Notes under the pieces: generated by a model | What the model saw: the letters and a program-made list of their open reading frames with translations, nothing else | Databases searched by the model: none | Told to the model about the DNA's origin: nothing | Translations under genes and position numbers: made by a program | Assembly (NCBI GenBank): GCA_037139735.1 | Contig: JBAXFU010000050.1 | Span: 1 to 23,137, forward strand | Origin: UBA2402 sp037139735 | GTDB taxonomy: Bacteria > Planctomycetota > Phycisphaerae > Phycisphaerales > UBA1924 | Length of the DNA stretch: 23,137 bases | Direction of reading: 5' to 3' | In this document: in pieces, positions 1-6,528 of the stretch | Layout of the letters: every line of letters begins with the position of its first letter | Position numbering within the stretch: the stretch's first letter is position 1

Positions 1-2
1 GT

Positions 3-1058
3 CCCGAAGCGCTCAGGTGGATCATCCGCCGCGCGATCACCGATTACGCACGCCGCTACGCGACGGCGGATGACATGCTCGCGGACCTCCGCCATGTCCG
101 GGATGCCGCCGATCCCGCCGCGGTGCAGCCCTTCCACCTGCCCAGTCTCCGCGGAGCCGTCGCCGCGGACGCGGCGGCGACCGCCGCCGCCGCCCCGCCC
201 CCGACGCCTCCCCCGGTGCCCCCTCCGGCACCCCCTCCGGCACCCCCTCCGGCGTCGGCCTCCGGCGATCCGCGTCGCATCCGCGTGGTGAACTGGTGGA
301 CCGGACGGATCGAGGTCGAGCCCGAAGGTCGAGTCGACTCCTCGCAGTCCCCTCGCTGGCCGGGGGGCGGACGCCCGCTCGTCGACCCCTCCAAGCGAAG
401 GCCCGCGGCCGAACAGGTCGCCGCGGCACGAACCCGAGCCACGTCCGCCCGCGCCCGCCTGCGGAGGGCCGACAATAACGCCCGCCGCGCCGACCTCGCG
501 CTCGCGGGAGGCGTGTTGGCGTGCCTCGTCGCCGGCGGGGCGATCGGGCTTGGCTTGGTCAAGTTCGGCTCGTCGAGTCCGCAGGCGGCGTCATCTCGGG
601 TGGTGGTGTGGGACCGCCCCGCCACGCTCGCCCAACGTGCCGGCACCGCGTCCTCCGCGCAACTCGTGGTGATCAACGACCTCAAGGAGCCGGTGCCGCA
701 GGAGATCCGCACCTTGGTGGCGGCATTGGAGCGGCAACTGACCGACGCCGGATGCAGCCTGGTGGGCGAAGCGTGGGGATCCGGAGCGGCACCGGCGGAG
801 GAGGAGGTCGCGAGGGTGGCGGCGTTGAGACTGAGTATCGCTCCAGCCCTGCCCGAAGAGGCCCAAGGGGCTCGGCGGCTGGCGACGTGGTTGGCCGACC
901 ATTCGGAAACCGGCGGCGTGCTGTGGGTTGCGCCTGCGATCGGGGATCCGAGCGGACCGCCTCGGTTGACGCTGGCACGGGGGGCGATGGACGACTCGCT
1001 CTGGGATCGGGTGGCGAAGGTGGTGCAGGAGCGTTCGGGGACGCAGGAGATGGACTGA
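3..1058 (+). CDS. Membrane-anchored Ser/Thr protein kinase, C-terminal part (5'-truncated by window edge)
   Basis: The frame is open from base 3, so the gene starts before the window. The first residues (PEALRWIIRRAITDYARRYA followed by TADDMLADLR) match the end of a Hanks-type kinase C-lobe, where a conserved arginine precedes Tyr-Ala-x-Ala and a final helix. The catalytic core is outside the window. Next comes an Ala/Pro-rich linker with PPPA repeats, a basic stretch, one transmembrane helix (about bases 496-570, LALAGGVLACLVAGGAIGLG) and a C-terminal domain of about 160 residues that I do not recognise. That is the usual layout of a planctomycete receptor-like kinase, with the kinase in the cytoplasm and a sensor or partner domain outside. 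Membership of the kinase family is inferred from the tail only; the transmembrane helix is clear. The Met codon at 75 is internal. Confidence 0.75.
   Translation, partial: PEALRWIIRRAITDYARRYATADDMLADLRHVRDAADPAAVQPFHLPSLRGAVAADAAATAAAAPPPTPPPVPPPAPPPAPPPASASGDPRRIRVVNWWTGRIEVEPEGRVDSSQSPRWPGGGRPLVDPSKRRPAAEQVAAARTRATSARARLRRADNNARRADLALAGGVLACLVAGGAIGLGLVKFGSSSPQAASSRVVVWDRPATLAQRAGTASSAQLVVINDLKEPVPQEIRTLVAALERQLTDAGCSLVGEAWGSGAAPAEEEVARVAALRLSIAPALPEEAQGARRLATWLADHSETGGVLWVAPAIGDPSGPPRLTLARGAMDDSLWDRVAKVVQERSGTQEMD
215..250 (+). repeat. Three 12-bp tandem repeats encoding Pro-rich linker
   Basis: Three consecutive 12-base units (215-226, 227-238, 239-250) of the form GGCACCCCCTCC; the first has GGTG in place of GGCA. 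They encode the PVPPP/APPP/APPP part of the kinase linker. The unit is a multiple of three, so copy-number change would keep the frame and alter only linker length. Confidence 0.8.
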
Positions 1059-1117
1059 ATTGTCGTCTCAGGGCGATCGCGACGCCTGAAAGGTCGAACG
1101 CCCGGGTGCAGCTTGCG

Positions 1118-1123
1118 TACACT
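1118..1123 (+). promoter_or_regulatory. Candidate -10 element of pyrG, placing +1 at the start codon
   Basis: TACACT (TANNNT type) ends 7 nt before the pyrG ATG at 1131. No Shine-Dalgarno lies between them. Transcription from this element would begin at or next to the A of the ATG and give a leaderless mRNA. The -35 region is poor (TCGAAC at 1094-1099, 18-nt spacing). This is a motif-level inference. Confidence 0.35.
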
Positions 1124-1130
1124 TCATTCC

Positions 1131-3101
1131 ATGCCCGCCTCGCATGGACAGTCAGACGGCCTTCCCAACTCCAATAGTCAGCCCGGACCCAAGCCCCGCG
1201 TGAACGGGGCGGGTGGCGCCGCAGGGAGCGAGGGCGAGGGGAGCGTCCGGCGCGCCTCGCTGGCGGACTTGGCGACTTCGTCGGCGGACTCGGAGTTCTA
1301 CAGCCCGATCCCCGAGGGGTACCAGAAGGGGTTCCACAAGTACGTCATCGTGCTGGGCACGGTGATGTCGGGGCTTGGCAAGGGCATCTTCGCGAGCAGT
1401 CTGGCGAAGATGCTCAAGGACAAGGGCCTCGTCGTCGCCCCGATCAAGATGGAGGGGTACCTCAACATCGATTCGGGGACGCTCAACCCGTATCGCCACG
1501 GCGAGGTCTTCGTGCTCGAGGACGGCACCGAGTGCGACATGGACCTTGGCACGTACGAGCGGCTCCTGGACCAGAACCTGACGCGTCGCAACTTCACGAC
1601 CTCGGGGCAGATCTTCAGCGAGATCCTCGAACGCGAGCGCCGGGGCGCGTATCTCGGACGCGACGTGCAGATGATCCCGCACGTGACGGGCGAGGTGAAG
1701 CGAAAGCTCCGCGAACTCGCGGTGCGGGGCGACGGGTCTCGCAAGGCCGACGTGGTCTTCATCGAGGTCGGCGGCACAGTGGGCGACTACGAGAACGCCT
1801 TCTACATCGAGGCGTTGCGAGAACTGGCCTTCGAAGAGGGCCCCGGATCGTGCTGCTTCGTCGCGCTCACGTACATCATCGAGCCCCAGGCCCTGGGCGA
1901 GCAAAAGAGCAAGGCGGCGCAGCTGGGCATCAAGCGGCTGATGGAGGCGGGCGTGCAGCCCCACATCATCGCCTGCCGCGCCGGCAGCGTCGTCTCCGAC
2001 ACCGTGGCCCAGAAGATCGCGATGTTCAGCAACGTCTCGATGCGGCGAGTCTTCTCGCTGCACGACCGCGAGAGCATCTACACCATCCCCGACGAGATGC
2101 GCCAGGAGGGGCTCGATCGCGAGATCCTCTCGATCCTCAACCTGCACGATCGAACCAACATCGCGCAGGAGGATCGCTCTCGAGAGCGGTGGACCGGCTT
2201 CGTGCGTCGACTCACCGCGCCCAAGCCCCGGACCGTCCGCATCGCGCTGGCCGGCAAGTACGCCAACTTGCGAGACGCCTACGCCTCGATCGACAAGGCC
2301 GTCGAGCACTGTTCGACGCACCTGGGCACCCGCGTCGATCTCGACTGGATCGACACCACGGAAATCGACGACCGAAACGTCGAGGAGCACCTCGGCTCCC
2401 TCGACGCGGTGATCGTGCCCGGCGGGTTCGGCACCCGCGGCGTCGAAGGCAAGATCTCCTGCGTGCGGTACTGTCGCGAGCGAGGGCTCCCGTACCTGGG
2501 CATCTGCCTGGGCTTCCAGGTCGCCGTCATCGAGTTCGCCCGCAACGTGCTCGGACTCGGCGACGCCACCTCGACTGAGTTCAACCCGCGGACCCCGCAC
2601 CCCGTCATCAGCGAACTCCCCGAGCAGAAGCGGATCGAGGGCCTCGGCGGCACGATGCGACTCGGCGCGCAGGACGTGCTCATCACCCCCGGAACCCTCG
2701 CTTCCTTCCTCTACTCCAAGGCCCCGACGATCCGCGAGCGATTCCGGCACCGCTACGAGGTCGACCCCGAGTTCATCGAGCGACTCGAGGCCGCGGGGCT
2801 GGTCTTCTCCGGGCGGCATCCCAATCGGCCCATCATGCAGGTGATGGAACTTCGCAGGCCCGGTCCCGACGCGCCCGTCGGCGTGCCCACGCATCCGTTC
2901 TTCATCGGCGGCCAGTTCCACCCCGAACTCACGAGCCGCCCCCTCCGCCCGCAGCCCATGTTCATGGGCCTGATCGCGGCGGCGGTGCAGCGTCGCTACG
3001 GCGACGCGGTCGATCCGCGAGATCTCTGGGCCGACGAACTTCGTCGCTGGATGACCCCGTCGATCGGCAACGGCAAGGGAGCGGCCGTCGCCGCGACGTG
3101 A
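1131..3101 (+). CDS. pyrG: CTP synthase (glutamine-hydrolysing)
   Basis: Makes CTP from UTP, ATP and glutamine, the last step of de novo pyrimidine nucleotide synthesis in the cytoplasm. 656 aa. The N-terminal amidoligase domain (about residues 70-350) has the P-loop GTVMSGLGKGI (76-86), YRHGEVFVLEDG, DMDLGTYER and EVGGTVGDYEN. The class I glutamine amidotransferase domain follows, with oxyanion-loop GFGTRG, nucleophile Cys459 in GICLGFQ, and His597/Glu599 in QFHPEL, so the triad is complete. The protein is about 110 residues longer than typical PyrG (about 545). Most of the excess is a polar, Gly/Ser-rich N-terminal extension of about 68 residues; the rest lies within the synthase half and at the C-terminus. 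The segment normally KLDPYxNxDPGT reads KMEGYLNIDSGT, so this is a divergent member. The ATG at 1131 is preferred to the in-frame TTG at 1113; neither has a Shine-Dalgarno. Confidence 0.95.
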   Translation: MPASHGQSDGLPNSNSQPGPKPRVNGAGGAAGSEGEGSVRRASLADLATSSADSEFYSPIPEGYQKGFHKYVIVLGTVMSGLGKGIFASSLAKMLKDKGLVVAPIKMEGYLNIDSGTLNPYRHGEVFVLEDGTECDMDLGTYERLLDQNLTRRNFTTSGQIFSEILERERRGAYLGRDVQMIPHVTGEVKRKLRELAVRGDGSRKADVVFIEVGGTVGDYENAFYIEALRELAFEEGPGSCCFVALTYIIEPQALGEQKSKAAQLGIKRLMEAGVQPHIIACRAGSVVSDTVAQKIAMFSNVSMRRVFSLHDRESIYTIPDEMRQEGLDREILSILNLHDRTNIAQEDRSRERWTGFVRRLTAPKPRTVRIALAGKYANLRDAYASIDKAVEHCSTHLGTRVDLDWIDTTEIDDRNVEEHLGSLDAVIVPGGFGTRGVEGKISCVRYCRERGLPYLGICLGFQVAVIEFARNVLGLGDATSTEFNPRTPHPVISELPEQKRIEGLGGTMRLGAQDVLITPGTLASFLYSKAPTIRERFRHRYEVDPEFIERLEAAGLVFSGRHPNRPIMQVMELRRPGPDAPVGVPTHPFFIGGQFHPELTSRPLRPQPMFMGLIAAAVQRRYGDAVDPRDLWADELRRWMTPSIGNGKGAAVAAT

Positions 3102-3128
3102 CCGGCCTGCGGACCTTCCCGCCGCCGT

Positions 3129-3776
3129 TCACGCATCGCCGGATGTCAGCCTCGCGTCGAGCCACGTGGCTGCATCGTGCAGGATCAGGGCGGAAAACAA
3201 GTCCGGCATGCCGCCTCCGGCGGTCATCGCGTTGTGAAGCAGCGATTGGGCGTACATCCCTGCGTCGGTGTCGCCGTGCATCGTTTCGAGCCACGCGAAC
3301 CAGTGGATGGCCCACGGGTGGTTCGTGCCGTTGTCGGGTTGGAGTTCCTCGATGAGGAAGCGGGCGGCCAGCGCGGCGCGGGATGCCCATCGGGGGCCCA
3401 GCCACGTCAGCGCGTGAAGGCATGCCAGCTCGGTTTCGGTCCAGATCTCGATGCCCGCCTCGCGAAGCGACATCGCCAACGCCCGCGGATCCGCCCCGAT
3501 CAGCGCGTCGATGGACGCCCCGTCCCGGCCTTGGGGCGCCGTGGCGACTTGGGTCCACAGCACGCATTCCGGCGATGTGCCCACGCTCGCGAGCGGCGGC
3601 TTCCCGGTCAGGTGCGCGAGAAACGCGCCGTCCACCGGCCGTCGATGTCCGGCATCGTCGCGAAAGGACGAGCGGAACATGTTCGCGTCGCGAGGCGGCC
3701 ATTCGAATGACGCCAGACGCGACATCGCCGCGCGCGAGAGGCGGACATGCCAGGTTGTCAACGCCGTGCGGTTCAT
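3129..3776 (-). CDS. Conserved hypothetical protein, alpha-helical
   Basis: 215 aa from ATG 3776; the open frame extends further upstream but is low-complexity there. I do not recognise a family. The C-terminal two thirds look helical, with a run ETELACLHALTWLG, then RFLIEELQPDNGTNHPWAIH, and a Trp/His-rich patch HWFAWLETMHGD. Repeated helix pairs of this type suggest an alpha/alpha fold, but that is a guess. There is no signal peptide or transmembrane helix. The gene is convergent with pyrG (27-nt gap) and divergent from the PilZ-like gene. No Shine-Dalgarno is visible; a TACGCT box ends 8 nt before the ATG. Confidence 0.7.
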   Translation of the reverse strand: MNRTALTTWHVRLSRAAMSRLASFEWPPRDANMFRSSFRDDAGHRRPVDGAFLAHLTGKPPLASVGTSPECVLWTQVATAPQGRDGASIDALIGADPRALAMSLREAGIEIWTETELACLHALTWLGPRWASRAALAARFLIEELQPDNGTNHPWAIHWFAWLETMHGDTDAGMYAQSLLHNAMTAGGGMPDLFSALILHDAATWLDARLTSGDA

Positions 3777-3960
3777 GGTCCCGGAGCGTACACGCCGGTC
3801 GGTTGCCCCGCCCAAGCCATTTTGGGACCTGTCTCGCTCGCGCGGGGCGGCACAGGCGTCCGCGGCGGAGCCGTCGACGCCGCCCGAAGCCGTCGTCCGC
3901 AAAGGTTCGACGTCACGCTCGCCGAAACACGGGGCCCGTCCTCGGACATCGCGAGTCGCC

Positions 3961-4389
3961 ATGCCCCCACACCATCCCACCAGTCCCGTCCCGCCCACGC
4001 CCTCTCCGGTCCATGTCCCGACCCTGCTGGCCGACTATCCGGGGCTTCCCTTCGAGGCCCTGCTGACCATCACCGAACTCGACGAGCATGGCAAGCCCGG
4101 CCTGCACTGGCAGGCGCACGGCCTCCGTCGCAGCGATCTTCACGTCGTGTTCCGTTGTCGTCGGCTGTTGCATCCGGGACGCACCGTCGTCATGGCGTCG
4201 CACCTGGTCGACGACGCGCCCGAACCCCTCGCGGGCTGCGTCCTTGAGTGCGTTCCAGGCGGCGAACGCCATCACGGCGTGGTCGTGCGGCTCGACAAGG
4301 TGCCCGAGCACCCGGCTGTGGCCGAATGGCTCGCCTCCCTCTGGCCGGTTCGTCCCGGCTCCAGAAGGCTCCGCGGCTCTGGCTCGTGA
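3961..4389 (+). CDS. Small PilZ-like domain protein (putative)
   Basis: 142 aa from ATG 3961. After a Pro/His-rich N-terminus, the pattern CRRLLHPGRTVVMASHLVDD ... LAGCVLECVPGGERHHGVVVRLDKVP resembles the second half of a PilZ beta-barrel: a '(R)..l.pGt.v....h.....' strand pair, a 'G.V..c......yhvgv.f' strand pair, then a closing helix (AVAEWLASLW). The c-di-GMP-binding RxxxR and DxSxxG signatures are not clearly present, so binding may be absent. No Shine-Dalgarno is visible. The open frame continues upstream to 3451, but that part is antisense to the neighbouring gene and is probably non-coding. panC follows 37 nt downstream. Existence of the gene is fairly likely; the PilZ assignment is tentative. 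Confidence 0.55.
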   Translation: MPPHHPTSPVPPTPSPVHVPTLLADYPGLPFEALLTITELDEHGKPGLHWQAHGLRRSDLHVVFRCRRLLHPGRTVVMASHLVDDAPEPLAGCVLECVPGGERHHGVVVRLDKVPEHPAVAEWLASLWPVRPGSRRLRGSGS

Positions 4390-4426
4390 TGGACGAGTCG
4401 CCGCCCGGCCGGGACCCTCCGGCGTC

Positions 4427-5275
4427 GTGAAGGTCGTCACCTGCAACGCCGAGTTGCTCGCCTCGCTTCCGTCGGGGAAGCCCGGCTGCCACTTCGTGCC
4501 CACCATGGGCGCGTTGCACGAGGGGCACCAGACGCTGATCCGGGTGGCGTCGGCCGCCGCGGCGGGCGACGAGGTCGCCGTCAGCATCTTCGTCAACCCC
4601 ACGCAGTTTGACGATCCCTCCGATCTCTCGAGGTATCCTCGCACCCTCGCGCAGGACCTCGAACGCTGCCGCGAGGCCGGAGCCACTCTCGTGTATGCGC
4701 CGAGCGTGGAAGACGTCTATCCGCCCGGCGAAGCCGCCGGGCCGACGCCCATTCCCGAGCAGGCCACCAGACCCGGGCTCGAGGACGGCCTCCGGCCCGG
4801 ACACTTCGCGGGCGTCTGCCAGGTCGTGCGAAGGCTCTTTGAACTCGTCAGGCCCCGTGCTGCATACTTCGGCGAGAAGGACTGGCAGCAGTTGCAGGTG
4901 ATCGCGGCGATGACCTCGATGTGCTCGCTGCCCGTTCGCATCGTGCCAGTGCCCACGGTGAGAGAGTCGGACGGGCTGGCCATGAGCAGCCGCAACCGAT
5001 TCCTGTCGACTCAGCACCGTCGTCAAGGCTTGTCGCTCTCGATGGCGCTCTGCGAGGCGCAGCGGGCCGCCACGCCCGCCGGGGCCGAGGCGATCATGGA
5101 TCGGGTGCTGCACGACGCCGGCCTGAGACCCGACTACGCCGTGGTCCGCGACGCCGCGACGCTGCTGCCGCGGAACGTCGGCGGGACCGGACCGATGCGA
5201 GCGCTGATCGCGGCGAGGGTGGGGGCGGTGCGGCTGATCGACAACGCCGCGTGGGTGCCGGGGACCGAGGACTGA
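4427..5275 (+). CDS. panC: Pantothenate synthetase (pantoate-beta-alanine ligase)
   Basis: Joins pantoate and beta-alanine using ATP to give pantothenate, the precursor of coenzyme A. 282 aa from the GTG at 4427, almost the family length (E. coli PanC is about 283). Signatures of the nucleotidyltransferase fold are present: VPTMGALHEGHQTL with the HxGH motif near the N-terminus, SIFVNPTQF, GHFAGVCQVVRRLF, YFGEKDWQQL, VRESDGLAMSSRN (the KMSKS equivalent), and a C-terminal region ending in RLIDN. The open frame runs back to 4088, but that part overlaps the PilZ-like gene in another frame and has no PanC homology, so GTG 4427 (KVVTCNAEL) is the sensible start. A weak GGGA lies about 12 nt upstream. 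Confidence 0.95.
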   Translation: MKVVTCNAELLASLPSGKPGCHFVPTMGALHEGHQTLIRVASAAAAGDEVAVSIFVNPTQFDDPSDLSRYPRTLAQDLERCREAGATLVYAPSVEDVYPPGEAAGPTPIPEQATRPGLEDGLRPGHFAGVCQVVRRLFELVRPRAAYFGEKDWQQLQVIAAMTSMCSLPVRIVPVPTVRESDGLAMSSRNRFLSTQHRRQGLSLSMALCEAQRAATPAGAEAIMDRVLHDAGLRPDYAVVRDAATLLPRNVGGTGPMRALIAARVGAVRLIDNAAWVPGTED

Positions 5276-5305
5276 GCGGTCCGTCGTCTCGTCCCGAGTC
5301 GATGC

Positions 5306-5314
5306 TGCTACCCT
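5306..5314 (+). promoter_or_regulatory. Possible extended -10 promoter for gcvT
   Basis: TGC-TACCCT has the TGn extension and TANNNT core of an extended -10 element and lies in the 114-nt gap between panC and gcvT. No convincing -35 is seen. A hairpin with a 6-bp stem and 5-nt loop (GCCGTC/GACGGC, 5330-5346) lies in the predicted leader. Weak evidence. Confidence 0.2.
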
Positions 5315-5389
5315 TGCGTCCCGCCTCCGGCCGTCGGATTGACGGCACTGGAGTGGCGGGCGCCTTTCCCTGTCACCCGAGGAACAACC

Positions 5390-6526
5390 GTGCTCAAGAC
5401 GCCGCTGAACGCCTTCCATCGCCAGCACAAGGGACACATGGTGGACTTTGCAGGCTGGGAGATGGCGATGTACTACTCGGGCCTGGTGCAGGAGCATCAT
5501 CAGGTCCGCAACAGCGGCGGCCTCTTCGACGTGTCGCACATGGGTCGGGTCAAGATCGCCGGGCGTCACGCCCGTCGCCTGCTCGAACGGGTCTGCACTC
5601 GCCGCATCAGCGACATGGAGATCGGCCAGTGCCGCTACTCGCTGGTGTGCAACGAGCAGGGGGGCGTGAAGGACGACGTGATCGTCTACCGGGTCGATGA
5701 CGACGAGTTCCTCGTGGTCGTCAACGCGAGCAATCGCGAGAAGCTCATGCGTCACTTCGAGGAGGTGCGCAAGGCCAACGAGTTCACGCTCAAGTCGCTC
5801 GAGGACCGCACCATGGAGACGGCGATGGTCGCCCTCCAGGGACCCAAGGTGATGGACCTGATCGGCAAGGTGAGCCGCGAAGTGCCGACGCTCAAGAAGT
5901 ATCGCTTCGCCGTCAAGAACCTGCTCATCACCAAGATCATCGTGAGCCGCACTGGTTACACGGGCGAGGACGGCATCGAAGTCATCCTGCCCGCCGGCAT
6001 GGCGGTCGACATGGCCCTCAAGTACCTCCTGCAGGGCGTCGACATGGACGCCCCCGACGCCATCCTCAAGCCCGCGGGCCTGGGCTGCCGCGACACGCTC
6101 CGCACCGAGGCGGGCATGCCCCTCTACGGGCACGAACTCGGCGAGGAGATCTGCGCCCTCTCCTGCGGCGTCGACTTCGCCATCGCCCTCGACAAGGACC
6201 AGGGCGACAAGGGCGAGACGTTCATCGGCATGGCGGCGCTCAAGAAGGTCGCCGCGGAGGGCGGTCCCGCCCGCAAGCTCGCCGGCCTCGTGATCGACGG
6301 CAAGCGGTCGGCGCGTCCGGGCATGATCGTCAAGCACGGCGACAAGGAGGTCGGCGTCGTCACCAGCGGGTGCCCGAGCCCGACGCTGGGCAAGTGCATC
6401 GCGATGGCCTTCGTCGATCAGGCCCTGCTCGCCCCCGGCACCTCCCTCGAGGTCGATTCCGGCCGCGGCATCCTGCCCGCCGTCACCACGCCATTGCCCT
6501 TCTACAAGGCGACGAAGAAGGCCTGA
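5390..6526 (+). CDS. gcvT: Glycine cleavage system T protein (aminomethyltransferase)
   Basis: Transfers the one-carbon unit from aminomethylated H protein to tetrahydrofolate, releasing ammonia. 378 aa from GTG 5390, which has a good Shine-Dalgarno (GAGGAA, 5379-5384; 5-nt spacer). This start is preferred to the upstream TTG at 5339. Hallmarks: TPLNAFHRQHKGHMVDFAGW at the N-terminus, GLFDVSHMG, NEQGGVKDD (the second Asp aligned with the folate-binding catalytic Asp), SRTGYTGEDGIEV, AGLGCRDTLRTEAGMPLYGHE, and the C-terminal barrel with SARPGMIV and GVVTSGCPSPTLGKCIAMAFV. The domains are complete. The other gcv genes (gcvH, gcvP, lpd) are not in the window. The next gene begins 2 nt after the stop, so the two are probably co-transcribed. 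Confidence 0.95.
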   Translation: MLKTPLNAFHRQHKGHMVDFAGWEMAMYYSGLVQEHHQVRNSGGLFDVSHMGRVKIAGRHARRLLERVCTRRISDMEIGQCRYSLVCNEQGGVKDDVIVYRVDDDEFLVVVNASNREKLMRHFEEVRKANEFTLKSLEDRTMETAMVALQGPKVMDLIGKVSREVPTLKKYRFAVKNLLITKIIVSRTGYTGEDGIEVILPAGMAVDMALKYLLQGVDMDAPDAILKPAGLGCRDTLRTEAGMPLYGHELGEEICALSCGVDFAIALDKDQGDKGETFIGMAALKKVAAEGGPARKLAGLVIDGKRSARPGMIVKHGDKEVGVVTSGCPSPTLGKCIAMAFVDQALLAPGTSLEVDSGRGILPAVTTPLPFYKATKKA

Positions 6527-6528
6527 CC

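Noticed and set aside
215..250. 12-bp repeats as a CRISPR or mobile-element signal
   Set aside because: Units are contiguous, have no spacers, and are explained by a Pro-rich linker in a coding frame.
1152..2921. 589-codon frame antisense to pyrG
   Set aside because: Shadow of the conserved pyrG frame; Asp/Glu/Val/Leu/Arg-biased with no domain signature.
4088..4426. Long N-terminal extension of PanC
   Set aside because: The extra frame overlaps the PilZ-like gene, has no PanC similarity, and PanC reaches family length from GTG 4427.
5276..5389. Possible glycine riboswitch in front of gcvT
   Set aside because: The 114-nt gap lacks the conserved glycine-aptamer cores and is short for a tandem aptamer; only a small 6-bp hairpin is visible.
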